Of a DNA stretch of 64,000 bases, positions 18,882 to 31,658 are shown piece after piece. Numbering within the stretch: the first letter of the stretch is position 1; the number at the start of each line of letters is the position of its first letter. The stretch spans positions 62,001 to 126,000 of the forward strand of contig SVMM01000001.1 in assembly GCA_015067435.1 (NCBI GenBank), read 5' to 3'. The notes under the pieces are model-generated. The model had not been told where the DNA came from, made no database searches, and saw nothing but the letters and a program-made list of their open reading frames with translations. The DNA is from Oscillospiraceae bacterium. Its GTDB lineage: Bacteria; Bacillota; Clostridia; Oscillospirales; Oscillospiraceae. A program made the translations under genes and the position numbers.

Positions 18882-19511
18882 TCAGCGGCCCGTCGTGCGC
18901 GTCACGGCGCCGGAGGCCTCCAGCGCCTGAAGCAGCGTGCGGTTCTGCCCCTTGAGTTTCGCATCCAGCGCCGCCGCAGAGATGATCGCCGCGTCGCCGC
19001 GGGTAAATTCGTACGTGTCCGCGTTGTAACGCCCGTCGGTGATGCCCAGCTTGTCGGACAGCTCCCACGACTGATACCATTTGAAGTCGGTATCGCTGCT
19101 GTAGCCCAGCGCGCGCAGCACAAACGTGATATACTGCGCGGCGGACACGGCGGTCCCGCCGCTGTAGATCGTCCTGCCCGTGCCGTTGGTCAGCTTATTG
19201 GCGTAAGCATAGCCCACATAGGGCTTCGCCCAATCGGTGAGATCGGTGAACGGCGTTGTCCACTTTCCGGTGATCGCCTCGTTTTCCTTTCCCAGGAGGC
19301 GCACGAGCATCGTCACCGCCTCGTTGCGGGTGGGTGTGCGTTCGAGGCTGAAGATCGGCGTGCCGTCCGGATTGGTTCCCGTGCCGCGGAACAGCCCCAG
19401 CTCGTAGAGCCTCTGTGCAGCGTTTTCCGCCTCCGACCCCGCGGCGCGGGAGGTCGGACAGACGCACAGCAGCATCGTCAGCGCCAGCGCAAGGCAAATG
19501 AGTCTTTTCAT
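18882..19511 (-). CDS. Secreted protein with S-layer homology (SLH) domains
   Basis: Predicted exported cell-surface protein. From ATG 19511 (AGGAGG upstream: aaaggaggaaaacgacc) it has 209 residues. A signal peptide MKRLICLALALTMLLCVCPT with processing near SRAAG comes first, then about three SLH-like repeats marked by AAQRLYELGLFRG, TRNEAVTMLVRLLGKE, FTDLTDWAKPYVGYAYANKL and ISAAALDAKLKGQ. SLH domains bind pyruvylated or other secondary wall polymers. No other domain follows, so it may be a small anchor or a remnant of a larger surface protein. Confidence 0.85.
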   Translation of the reverse strand: MKRLICLALALTMLLCVCPTSRAAGSEAENAAQRLYELGLFRGTGTNPDGTPIFSLERTPTRNEAVTMLVRLLGKENEAITGKWTTPFTDLTDWAKPYVGYAYANKLTNGTGRTIYSGGTAVSAAQYITFVLRALGYSSDTDFKWYQSWELSDKLGITDGRYNADTYEFTRGDAAIISAAALDAKLKGQNRTLLQALEASGAVTRTTGR

Positions 19512-19544
19512 GGTCGTTTTCCTCCTTTTTTGATCCGCTTCTGC

Positions 19545-19583
19545 AAAAAAGGGCACAGCGGGACTATCGGTCCGCTGTCGCCC
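19545..19583 (-). terminator. Terminator of mreB
   Basis: On the minus strand GGGC(G)ACAGCGG pairs with CCGCTGTGCCC across a 9-10 nt loop and runs into TTTTTT. Confidence 0.75.
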
Positions 19584-19595
19584 TTTCGTTTCTTT

Positions 19596-20621
19596 TCAGT
19601 TGATCTGCTTGCGGCGGCTGAGGTTCATCGTGCCGTCCTGCATGTCGCTGAGGCTGTCGAGACTCTGGCCCGTGCCCTTGGCGACGCACTGGATGGCGTT
19701 CTCGGCGATGATCGTCGGGATGCCTGTGCGCGCCGTGACCAGCTTGTCGAAGCCCTTGACGAGGCTGCCGCCGCCGGTCATCACGATGCCGTTGGTCGAG
19801 ATATCCGCCACCAGCTCCGGCGGCGTGCGCTCGAGCACCTGATGGACCGCCTCCATGATGCGCTCCACCGGCTCCTCGAACGCGTCCATCATCTCCGTGG
19901 ACGTGACCGTCACCATCTTGGGAAGGCCCGTGAGCAGGCAGCGGCCCTTGACCTCCATGGTGCTCTCCTCCTCCGGCGGGAAGACGCAGCCGATCTGCAT
20001 CTTCATCTCCTCGCCCGTGCGCTCGCCGATAAGCAGGTTGTGCGTGCGGCGCATGTATTTCACGACCGCCTCGTTGAACTGGTCGCCCGCGACCTTGATG
20101 GACGCCGACTCCACCACGCCGGAGAGCGAGATGACCGCGATGTCCGTCGTGCCGCCGCCGATGTCGATGACAAAGTTGCCATCGGGCTGCGTGATGTCGA
20201 TGCCCGCGCCGATGGCGGCGGCAACCGGCTCCTCGATCAGATAGACGCGGCGCGCGCCCGCCTGAATGCCCGCGTCGATGACCGCGCGCTCCTCGACCTC
20301 GGTGATGCCGGAGGGCACGCAGATGATGATGCGCGGCTTGAAGAACTGGAAGCCCGCGACCTTGTGGATAAACTCCTTAATCATGCGCTCCGTCACCTCG
20401 TAATCGGAGATGACGCCCTCGCGCAGCGGACGGATGGCGATGATGTTGCCCGGCGTACGGCCCAGCATGGCCTGCGCGTCCGCGCCGACCTTCAGCAGCT
20501 TGCCGGTGTTTTTGTCAATGGCGACGACCGACGGCTCGTTGAGCACGATGCCCTTGCCCTTGATGTAGATCAATACGGAAGCGGTACCGAGGTCGATACC
20601 GATATCTTTTCCCATTGCCAT
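19596..20621 (-). CDS. mreB: Rod-shape determining actin homologue MreB/Mbl
   Basis: Forms membrane-bound filaments that guide lateral cell-wall synthesis. The 341 residues carry the actin-fold motifs GIDLGTASVLIYIKGKGIVL (phosphate 1), FVIDIGGGTTDIAVISLSG (phosphate 2) and GIVMTGGGSLVKGFDKL (adenosine). It could be the Mbl or MreBH paralogue; sequence alone does not settle this. It is alone here, whereas mreC and mreD lie near 59-60 kb. A good sigma-A promoter precedes it and a terminator follows, so it forms a single-gene transcript. Confidence 0.95.
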   Translation of the reverse strand: MAMGKDIGIDLGTASVLIYIKGKGIVLNEPSVVAIDKNTGKLLKVGADAQAMLGRTPGNIIAIRPLREGVISDYEVTERMIKEFIHKVAGFQFFKPRIIICVPSGITEVEERAVIDAGIQAGARRVYLIEEPVAAAIGAGIDITQPDGNFVIDIGGGTTDIAVISLSGVVESASIKVAGDQFNEAVVKYMRRTHNLLIGERTGEEMKMQIGCVFPPEEESTMEVKGRCLLTGLPKMVTVTSTEMMDAFEEPVERIMEAVHQVLERTPPELVADISTNGIVMTGGGSLVKGFDKLVTARTGIPTIIAENAIQCVAKGTGQSLDSLSDMQDGTMNLSRRKQIN

Positions 20622-20673
20622 AGTTATACCTCTTATTTCAAACGAAATTCTCGTGTATATGCCCAGTATTACT

Positions 20674-20702
20674 ATTATATCCGCTCATCCGCCGGTTTGC
20701 AA
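20674..20702 (-). promoter_or_regulatory. Promoter of mreB
   Basis: On the minus strand TTGCAA (20697-20702), 17-bp spacer, TATAAT (20674-20679), about 50 bp upstream of the mreB start. Confidence 0.75.
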
Positions 20703-20846
20703 TATTGTTTGCGACAAAAGTTTGCCGTTTTCGTGGCTTTTTTCTCGCCAATTCGCCCGCTTTCGGCGCTCCGGCGTCCGTTTGCGCGCCATTTTCCAGT
20801 TTTCCGCCGGCGCGGCGGTTCTATGTACGCGCGCCGCCGCCAAAAA

Positions 20847-21500
20847 CTACCGTGCCGTGTGCGTTTCGAGACTCGCCTCCGCCGCGCAGGCGCACACAAC
20901 GCCCGCCGCTCCCGCGTCGCGCAGCACCCGCGCGCACTCCGAGAGCGTCGAGCCCGTCGTCAGAATATCGTCGATCAGCAAAATGCGCGCGTTTCGGATC
21001 TTGTCCCCGTTTCGCGCGCGGTATGCGCCCACGACGTTGCCCCGCCGCTCCGCCGCGCCGAGGCCCGACTGCGGCGGGTTGTCGCGGATCTTTTCGAGCA
21101 GCGCGGCCGGCTCGGTCCCCCATGCCTTCGCGCACGCCTTCGCGAGCAGATAAGACTGGTCGTAGCCGCGCTCGGCGAGCCGCTTTTTCGACACGGGCGC
21201 CCACGTGACCACGTCGAATTCCCCGCCCAGCTCCTCCGCGGCGCATTGCGCGAGCAGCTGTCCGAAGCCCTCCGCCGCGCTTTGCGCGCCGCGGAACTTG
21301 AAGCGCAGCAGCGCCTCGCGCACCGTGCCCTCATAGCGCAGGGGCACGGCGCATTTTCCGAAGCCCGCGCTCTCGCGCAGCGGCTTTGCCGTGCGCGGCA
21401 GGCTCTTTTCGCACTTCCCGCAGACGCCGCGCACGCCGCCGCGTCCGCAGACGGCGCACTTCGGCGGAAAGATCAGGTCGAGTATCGCCGTTTTCCACAT
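20847..21500 (-). CDS. comF: ComF-family phosphoribosyltransferase-like protein
   Basis: Competence-associated PRTase-fold protein thought to act with DNA uptake and helicase functions. The 217 residues have an N-terminal zinc-finger segment (CAVCGRGG...CGKCEKSL), the RGYDQSYLLAKA motif and the PRPP loop LLIDDILTTGSTLSECA. It starts 7 bp downstream of the SpoVK-like gene on the same strand. A comM homologue lies 7 kb away. Partner comFA is absent here. Confidence 0.9.
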   Translation of the reverse strand: MWKTAILDLIFPPKCAVCGRGGVRGVCGKCEKSLPRTAKPLRESAGFGKCAVPLRYEGTVREALLRFKFRGAQSAAEGFGQLLAQCAAEELGGEFDVVTWAPVSKKRLAERGYDQSYLLAKACAKAWGTEPAALLEKIRDNPPQSGLGAAERRGNVVGAYRARNGDKIRNARILLIDDILTTGSTLSECARVLRDAGAAGVVCACAAEASLETHTAR

Positions 21501-21507
21501 GGCGCGC

Positions 21508-22617
21508 TCAGCTCTCCGCTTTCTCCGCCGCGCCCTTTTCCGCGCCGTTCTCCGCCGGGACGGGCATCGGGGCGTCGTAATCCATGCCCCTCGCGTGCCA
21601 CACGTCGTCCTGCTTGATCGTCATGAGGTCGTCCTTGGTAAAGTCGTCCATCGCCGCGAGGCGGTTCGCCTGCTCGGTGAGGATCTGCTCGAAGATGTTG
21701 CGCACGCCGCGCGCGTTGCCGAAGGTGATGCCGCCGGCGTCGTTCGCCTCGTCGATGAACTCGCGGATCTCCTCCTCCGCGCCCTCGGCGAGCTGATAGC
21801 TGCCCTTCTTGCACTGGAGCTTGAAGATGTCCACCATCTCGTCCGTGGTGTAGTCGTCGAAGTGCAGATAGCGGTTGAAGCGGGATTCGAGGCCCGGATT
21901 CGAGTGGATGAACTTGTCCATCAGCTCGTCGTAGCCCGCCACGATGACCACGAGGTCGTCGCGGTGATCCTCCATCGCCTTGAGGATGGTGTCGATCGCC
22001 TCCTGGCCGAAGTCGTTCTCGCTCCTGCCGTTGAGGGCGTACGCCTCGTCGATGAACAGCACGCCGCCGAGCGCCTTCTGGATCTGCTGCTGCGTCTTGA
22101 TCGCCGTCTGGCCGACATAGCCCGCGACGAGGCCGCTGCGGTCTACCTCGACCAGCTGGCCCTTGGACAGAATGCCCAGCGAGCGGTAGATGCGCGCCAT
22201 CAGGCGGGCGATCATCGTCTTGCCCGTGCCGGGATTGCCGGTGAACACCATGTGCAGCGAGAAGTCCGTCGTCGGCAGCTCCGCCTCCTGGCGGCGCTTG
22301 AACACCGTCGCCATGTTGATGAGGTTGTTGACCTCCTTCTTGATCTCGGCAAGGCCGATGTAGCTGTCCAGCTCCGCCTTGAGGTCCTCGATCTTCTCCG
22401 GCGGCGGCAGCTCCTCTTCCTTCTTCTCGCCGCCGTCGCCGCCGCTGGTCGCCGTGGGCGGCTGCTTGTTGTCCGTCTTCGCGGCGTCGCTCCCCTTCGT
22501 ATCAAACGGGGATTTCGGCGCGCCCCAGAAGTCCTCGTTCATGCGGTTGAGGCTGCTCTCCGACATGCTGCGGATCACGTCGAGCTGGCGCAGGATGATT
22601 TCGTCTTTCTTGTCCAT
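21508..22617 (-). CDS. spoVK: AAA ATPase of the CbxX/CfxQ-SpoVK type
   Basis: Probable hexameric AAA+ remodeller; SpoVK is needed for spore maturation in B. subtilis. 369 residues from ATG 22617, chosen for gaaggagcaaact upstream. The N-terminal helical region and a Lys/Glu/Pro linker (about 1-90) precede one AAA module: Walker A GNPGTGKTMIARLM, Walker B GGVLFIDEAYAL, sensor region VVIVAGY and arginine-finger area NPGLESRFNRYLHFDDY. It sits between comF and the Gx-transporter gene. The exact cellular target is unknown. Confidence 0.85.
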   Translation of the reverse strand: MDKKDEIILRQLDVIRSMSESSLNRMNEDFWGAPKSPFDTKGSDAAKTDNKQPPTATSGGDGGEKKEEELPPPEKIEDLKAELDSYIGLAEIKKEVNNLINMATVFKRRQEAELPTTDFSLHMVFTGNPGTGKTMIARLMARIYRSLGILSKGQLVEVDRSGLVAGYVGQTAIKTQQQIQKALGGVLFIDEAYALNGRSENDFGQEAIDTILKAMEDHRDDLVVIVAGYDELMDKFIHSNPGLESRFNRYLHFDDYTTDEMVDIFKLQCKKGSYQLAEGAEEEIREFIDEANDAGGITFGNARGVRNIFEQILTEQANRLAAMDDFTKDDLMTIKQDDVWHARGMDYDAPMPVPAENGAEKGAAEKAES

Positions 22618-22691
22618 AGTTTGCTCCTTCCCCAAAAGAGAATATCGATTTCTCCGAATTTCCATGTTTTTTCTTTCCCTCCGGCGTTTTT

Positions 22692-23195
22692 TCACGTCAG
22701 CTTGAGCCGCTGCGCCGCGCCCAGCAGCAGCGCGGCGATCAGCCCCGTCAGCGCGCCGGTGAAGAGCGACACGACCAGCAGCACCGGCAGATACGCCAGC
22801 GGCGCGGCGGAGGTGAGCGTCAGCATCGCGGCGCAGACCTGACCGATGTTGTGCGCCGCCGCCCCGCCGACCGACACGCCGTAGACCGAGAGCCGCCGGC
22901 TGCGCGCGAGCAGCGCCATCGCAAAGAGCGCCGCGAGCGCGCCGAGCAGCGAATACAGCAGCGCCGAGGCGTTGCCCGCGAACATCGCGCCCAGCAGCAC
23001 GCGCGTGAGCAAAATCAGCAGCGCATAGCGCGCGCCGAGGGCGTAGAGCGCGAAAACCGTCACCAGATTCGCAAGCCCCAGCTTGAAGCCGGGCAGCGGC
23101 ACGGGCGGCGGGAACATCCCCTCCACGTACGAGAGCGCCAGCGCCAGCGACGCGAGCACGGCGCAGCGCGTGAGCTGTTTTGTCGTCATCCGCAC
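22692..23195 (-). CDS. Gx transporter family membrane protein (EetB-like)
   Basis: Small integral membrane protein of the group annotated as Gx transporter or heptaprenyl diphosphate synthase component I, related in fold to ECF S components. About 167 residues, 5-6 hydrophobic helices, with the family stretch GMFPPPVPLPGFKLGLANLV. GTG 23195 is preferred because AGGAGG lies 6 nt upstream; ATG 23189 is possible. It is 10 bp downstream of the NusG_II gene. The same pair is EetB/EetA of Listeria flavin-based extracellular electron transfer, but direct evidence of that role here is lacking. Confidence 0.85.
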   Translation of the reverse strand: MRMTTKQLTRCAVLASLALALSYVEGMFPPPVPLPGFKLGLANLVTVFALYALGARYALLILLTRVLLGAMFAGNASALLYSLLGALAALFAMALLARSRRLSVYGVSVGGAAAHNIGQVCAAMLTLTSAAPLAYLPVLLVVSLFTGALTGLIAALLLGAAQRLKLT

Positions 23196-23205
23196 GCCGC
23201 GCCTC

Positions 23206-23595
23206 CTATCCCGCCACCGCGTCGTATCCGGCGTCCGCCGCGCCGCCGGCGACGGAGACGACGATGCGCGCGGGCAGGCAGACAATGCTCTGCCCCGGGC
23301 GCGAGATCGTGCCGGTTTTCACGCAGTCCTGCGTCGGGCAGTCCGCGTGCTCGACGCAGACGCCTTCCGCGGTGACGCGGATGTGTACGGTATAGCCGTT
23401 GTTTTTATAATCACGTTCCGCATCGTCGAACGGCAGCCGGTCCGTCTTCGCGCCGTTGATGGAGATGACGACGCTGCGCGCGGCGTCGGACGGCGCGAAC
23501 CAGAACCGCGCGGCGCACAGCGCCGCCAGCGCCAGCACCGCCAGCACGACGAGCGCGTCGTACTTCGTCGGCTTCAGCTCAGGAGACCTTTTCAT
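23206..23595 (-). CDS. NusG domain II protein, membrane anchored (EetA-like)
   Basis: 129 residues: an N-terminal transmembrane helix (about 13-33) followed by an extracytoplasmic beta-rich NusG_II domain with the Cys pair EHADCPTQDCVKTGTIS and the end SIVCLPARIVVSV. Despite its name this domain is not a transcription factor; in Firmicutes it travels with Gx transporters and flavin-transfer proteins. Its start overlaps the apbE 3-prime end by 17 bp, showing tight coupling in the trio apbE, this gene and the Gx transporter. Confidence 0.88.
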   Translation of the reverse strand: MKRSPELKPTKYDALVVLAVLALAALCAARFWFAPSDAARSVVISINGAKTDRLPFDDAERDYKNNGYTVHIRVTAEGVCVEHADCPTQDCVKTGTISRPGQSIVCLPARIVVSVAGGAADAGYDAVAG

Positions 23596-24595
23596 AGGTA
23601 TATCCGTTCCCGGCTTCGGGCGTGAAGCCGTCGCAGGTGTAGAGCACGCGGCCGTCGCCGGTGACGAGGATCAGCTCGAACGGCGTCTCGTTCGCGAGGC
23701 GGGCACGCAGGGCAAGCGAAGCGTCCGCGCCCACGACGCAGCACGCCGTCGCCAGCGCGTCCGCCCAGATGCCGTCGCCGCAGACGACGGTCGCGCTGAC
23801 GATCCCGCTCTCGGCGGGGCAGCCCGTGCGCGGGTCGATGATGTGGTGATAGCGCACGCCGTTTTCCTCAAAGTACCGCTCGTACACGCCGGAGGTCATG
23901 ACAAAGCGGCCGCCGTCCGTCGCCAGCACGCCGAGATACGCGCCGCCGTCGGCGGGGTCCTTGACCGCGACGCGCCAGTTTGAGCCGTCGGGCTTCGTCC
24001 CCAGCAGCGCCACATCTCCGCCGAGATCGAGGACCGCGCCGGTCGCGCCCGCCGCCTCAAGCTTCTGCTTCACGCACAGCGCCGCGTAGCCCTTGGCGAT
24101 GCCGCCGAGGTCGATCTGCGCGGGCAGGTCGAGCGTCACATGGTCGGTATCGCCGTCTGTATGCAGGCGCGCCGCGCCGACGTGCGCCAGTGCCTCCGCA
24201 AGCTCCGCCTCAGTGGGGACGCGGTGCTCCCCCGCCCCGCTGCCGAAGCCCCACAGCTCCAGCACGGGCGCGACGGTGACGTCAAATGCCCCGTCCGTCG
24301 CCTCGGAGATCGCCAGCGCGCTGCGCACGAGATACGCCAGCTCCGTCCCCGCGGCGGTGCCGTCTCGGTTGAGCGCGTAGACCGCGCTGCCCTCCGTGCC
24401 CCGCGCCAGCGCGGCGTCGAGCCGGTGCAGCTCCTGCTCCGCGGCGTTGAGCTGCGTGTCGTTCCCGCCGTAGACGGTCAGGTTCATCACCGTGTCCATG
24501 GCGAAGACGGTGCGCGCGTTCGCGCGCGGCGCGGTCTCGCCGCATCCGGCGAGCAGCAGGCATATGAGAATGAGGGCGACAGCGCGCTTTTTCAT
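23579..24595 (-). CDS. apbE: FAD:protein FMN transferase lipoprotein
   Basis: Covalently attaches FMN to threonine or serine of exported flavoproteins, using FAD and Mg. 338 residues from ATG 24595 (RBS cggaggggcc). Lipoprotein signal with lipobox LLLAGC at residues 13-18, then ApbE motifs VFAMDTVMNLTVYGG, LDLGGIAKGYA, VLDLGGDVALLG, HIIDPRTGCPAESG and the Mg-binding WADALATACCVVG. First of the trio with the NusG_II and Gx-transporter genes, which suggests a membrane electron-transfer system; the FMN-accepting protein is not in the window. Confidence 0.95.
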   Translation of the reverse strand: MKKRAVALILICLLLAGCGETAPRANARTVFAMDTVMNLTVYGGNDTQLNAAEQELHRLDAALARGTEGSAVYALNRDGTAAGTELAYLVRSALAISEATDGAFDVTVAPVLELWGFGSGAGEHRVPTEAELAEALAHVGAARLHTDGDTDHVTLDLPAQIDLGGIAKGYAALCVKQKLEAAGATGAVLDLGGDVALLGTKPDGSNWRVAVKDPADGGAYLGVLATDGGRFVMTSGVYERYFEENGVRYHHIIDPRTGCPAESGIVSATVVCGDGIWADALATACCVVGADASLALRARLANETPFELILVTGDGRVLYTCDGFTPEAGNGYTYEKVS

Positions 24596-24635
24596 GGCCC
24601 CTCCGAAACGCAAAATGATACGTTTATAATATAGC

Positions 24636-24666
24636 AAAAAGAAAGACGGCTGTAAAGCCGTCTTTC
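24636..24666 (-). terminator. Terminator of nifJ
   Basis: GAAAGACGGCT (24641-24651), loop GTAA, AGCCGTCTTTC (24656-24666). On the minus strand it is followed by TTTTTG. It separates nifJ from apbE. Confidence 0.85.
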
Positions 24667-24683
24667 CTTTTGCCGTGAGAAAT

Positions 24684-28340
<3,657 letters not shown>

Positions 28341-28430
28341 AGTCAATGAAACCTCCTGTTTGTTTTGCCGCCTCCGGCGGCATTCGGTACAGATTACCGC
28401 GCGACGGATCGCGCAGAACACAGCGGATAT

Positions 28431-28459
28431 AATATAGCACGATTTTTTTCGGGTGTAAA
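28431..28459 (-). promoter_or_regulatory. Promoter of nifJ
   Basis: Minus strand TTTACA (28454-28459), 17-bp spacer, TATATT (28431-28436), about 95 bp upstream of the nifJ start. Confidence 0.7.
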
Positions 28460-28488
28460 CGGATATCGTGCAACTTATTTCATAATTT

Positions 28489-28516
28489 ATGCAACGGTTG
28501 ATGCATTGCGTTGCAT
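28489..28516. promoter_or_regulatory. Inverted repeat upstream of the nifJ promoter, possible operator
   Basis: ATGCAACG (28489-28496) and CGTTGCAT (28509-28516) are exact inverted half-sites separated by 12 bp. Further TGCAAC and GATGCA fragments occur in the same 60 bp. It lies 30 bp upstream of the -35 box of nifJ, a position suited to an activator. I do not recognise the regulator. Confidence 0.4.
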
Positions 28517-28656
28517 CATTCGTCATCTTTTGCATTTTTTCGGTCTTTTCTCCGTTTTAGGATTTGCTTTCGCGCCGATTCGTGGTATCATGGACAAAAG
28601 TGTCGGCGGCGGTTAATCGCGCGCCGGAACGGTTGAAAAAACGCAGGAGGCGCGCT

Positions 28657-30177
<1,521 letters not shown>

Positions 30178-30214
30178 TGGGGGTTCGCCGGTGCTCCCCG
30201 GCGGGGAACGATTT

Positions 30215-30282
30215 CTGAAACCAGTTCTTTCCTTTTCGGGAAAAGGAAAGAACCGTTTTCAGACTTCCAAAGAAAGGAAAAG
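30215..30282 (+). repeat. Polypurine mirror-repeat hairpin, copy 2
   Basis: TTCTTTCCTTTTC (30225-30237) pairs with GAAAAGGAAAGAA (30240-30252), inside the CTGAAA/TTTCAG stem, and is followed by the exact mirror AAGAAAGGAAAAG (30270-30282). It is nearly identical to copy 1 but lacks the long repeat. Its third-strand segment doubles as the ribosome-binding region of thiI (start 30288). Confidence 0.75.
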
Positions 30283-30287
30283 ACAAA

Positions 30288-31457
30288 ATGGAAATGATAC
30301 TCTGCAAGCTCGGCGAGGTTGTATTGAAGGGCCTCAACCGCCGCAGCTTTGAGGATAAGCTCCTCTCCAACCTCCGCCGCCGCGTGGCGAAGTGCGGCAG
30401 CTTCCGCGTCTACTCCAAGCAGTCCACCATCTACGTCGAGCCGACGGCGGAGGGCTGCGATCTCGACGCCGCGTTCGACGCCTGCCGGCAGGTGTTCGGC
30501 GTCGTCGCCGTATCGCGCGCGCTGCCCTGCGACAAGGACGTGCAGGCGATCGTCGCCACGGCAAAGACCTATCTGCACGACGAGTTATCCACAGCGAGGT
30601 CGTTTAAGGTGGAGAGCAAGCGCGCCGACAAGTCGTTTCCCCTGACGTCGATCCAGCTCTCGCAGCAGGTCGGCGGCGCACTGCATCAGGCGTTTCCGCA
30701 GCTCGAAGTCGACGTCCACAGCCCGGAGCTGACGATCTTCCTCGAAATCCGCGACGACGCGGCGTTCGTCCACGGCCCCGCGGTGTCCGGCGCGGGCGGG
30801 CTGCCGCTCGGCATGGGCGGCACGGCGGTGACGCTTCTCTCCGGCGGCATCGACTCCCCCGTCGCGTCGTGGATGATGGCGAAACGCGGCGTCGCGCTGG
30901 AGCCCGTGCACTTCTTCTCCCCGCCCTACACCTCCGACGCGGCGAAGGAGAAGGTCGTGGAGCTCGCGCGCGAGCTCGCGCCGTGGTGCGGCCGGATGCG
31001 GCTGCAAATCGTCCCGTTCACCGAGATCCAGGAGGAGATCCGCCGCAAGGTGCCGGAGGACTTTTTCACGCTCATCATGCGCCGCTTCATGATGCGCCTC
31101 GCCGAACGCTGCGCCGAGGAGGCGGGCGCGCGCGCCATCGTCACCGGCGAGTGCCTCGGTCAGGTCGCGAGCCAGACCATGGAGGCGCTGCGCTGCACGG
31201 AGGATGTGGTTTCCCTGCCCGTGCTGCGCCCGCTCATCGGCATGGACAAGGAGGAGATCGTCCGCGTTTCGCGCAAGATCGGCACCTTCGACACGTCGAT
31301 CCTGCCCTACGAGGACTGCTGTACCGTGTTCACGCCGCGCCACCCCAAGACCAAGCCGCACCTCGACGAGGTGCGCGAGGTCGAAGCCGCGCTCGATGTT
31401 TCGACGCTGTGCGACAAGGCGATGGCGGGCCGCGAGTTCCTGCGCATCAAACCGTGA
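30288..31457 (+). CDS. thiI: tRNA uracil-4-sulfurtransferase ThiI
   Basis: Forms 4-thiouridine at tRNA position 8 and can supply sulfur for thiazole synthesis. The 389 residues have an N-terminal ferredoxin-like and THUMP region (about 1-170), then the PP-loop ATP pyrophosphatase with LLSGGIDSPVASWMMAKRG and CLGQVASQTMEAL. It lacks the C-terminal rhodanese domain of E. coli ThiI, as is usual in Firmicutes; a cysteine desulfurase partner is not adjacent. The RBS lies within mirror-hairpin copy 2. A consensus DnaA box TTATCCACA (30585-30593) lies inside the gene, probably by chance. Confidence 0.96.
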   Translation: MEMILCKLGEVVLKGLNRRSFEDKLLSNLRRRVAKCGSFRVYSKQSTIYVEPTAEGCDLDAAFDACRQVFGVVAVSRALPCDKDVQAIVATAKTYLHDELSTARSFKVESKRADKSFPLTSIQLSQQVGGALHQAFPQLEVDVHSPELTIFLEIRDDAAFVHGPAVSGAGGLPLGMGGTAVTLLSGGIDSPVASWMMAKRGVALEPVHFFSPPYTSDAAKEKVVELARELAPWCGRMRLQIVPFTEIQEEIRRKVPEDFFTLIMRRFMMRLAERCAEEAGARAIVTGECLGQVASQTMEALRCTEDVVSLPVLRPLIGMDKEEIVRVSRKIGTFDTSILPYEDCCTVFTPRHPKTKPHLDEVREVEAALDVSTLCDKAMAGREFLRIKP

Positions 31458-31520
31458 TTCCGTATTGTCGAATCTATAATAACAATTATTCTGCTATACA
31501 AATCATCAGGAGGCTCCATC

Positions 31521-31658
31521 ATGAAAAAAATGAACACCGCGCACTTTGTTCTCGCCTGCGTACTGCTTGCAACCAACGTGGCGGGCTTTTCCATCGCCAT
31601 CGCGAACTACGTGATCTCGCTCATTGCGTATCTCAAGGATAAGAAGGGGCAGGCATAA
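31521..31658 (+). CDS. 45-aa membrane peptide overlapping cinA start
   Basis: ATG 31521 behind a strong RBS (tcaggaggctccatc), stop TAA at 31656-31658. The peptide MKKMNTAHFVLACVLLATNV continues with one long hydrophobic stretch (about 8-37) and ends in a basic tail LKDKKGQA, so one transmembrane helix is expected. Its stop shares a base with the cinA start (TAATG), indicating translational coupling. A TATAAT-like box (31474-31479 region) lies upstream. No family recognised; it may serve as a coupling leader or a small membrane regulator. Confidence 0.7.
   Translation: MKKMNTAHFVLACVLLATNVAGFSIAIANYVISLIAYLKDKKGQA

Noticed and set aside
18849-21617. A 922-codon open frame on the plus strand across the SLH, mreB and comF genes
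   Set aside because: It is antisense to three well-supported minus-strand genes; high GC suppresses stops in this frame. Similar long antisense frames over nifJ, gyrB, dnaK and the LtaS-like gene were rejected for the same reason.
30585-30593. Perfect DnaA box TTATCCACA
   Set aside because: A single box inside the thiI coding region, 5.7 kb from dnaA, with no cluster; likely chance.
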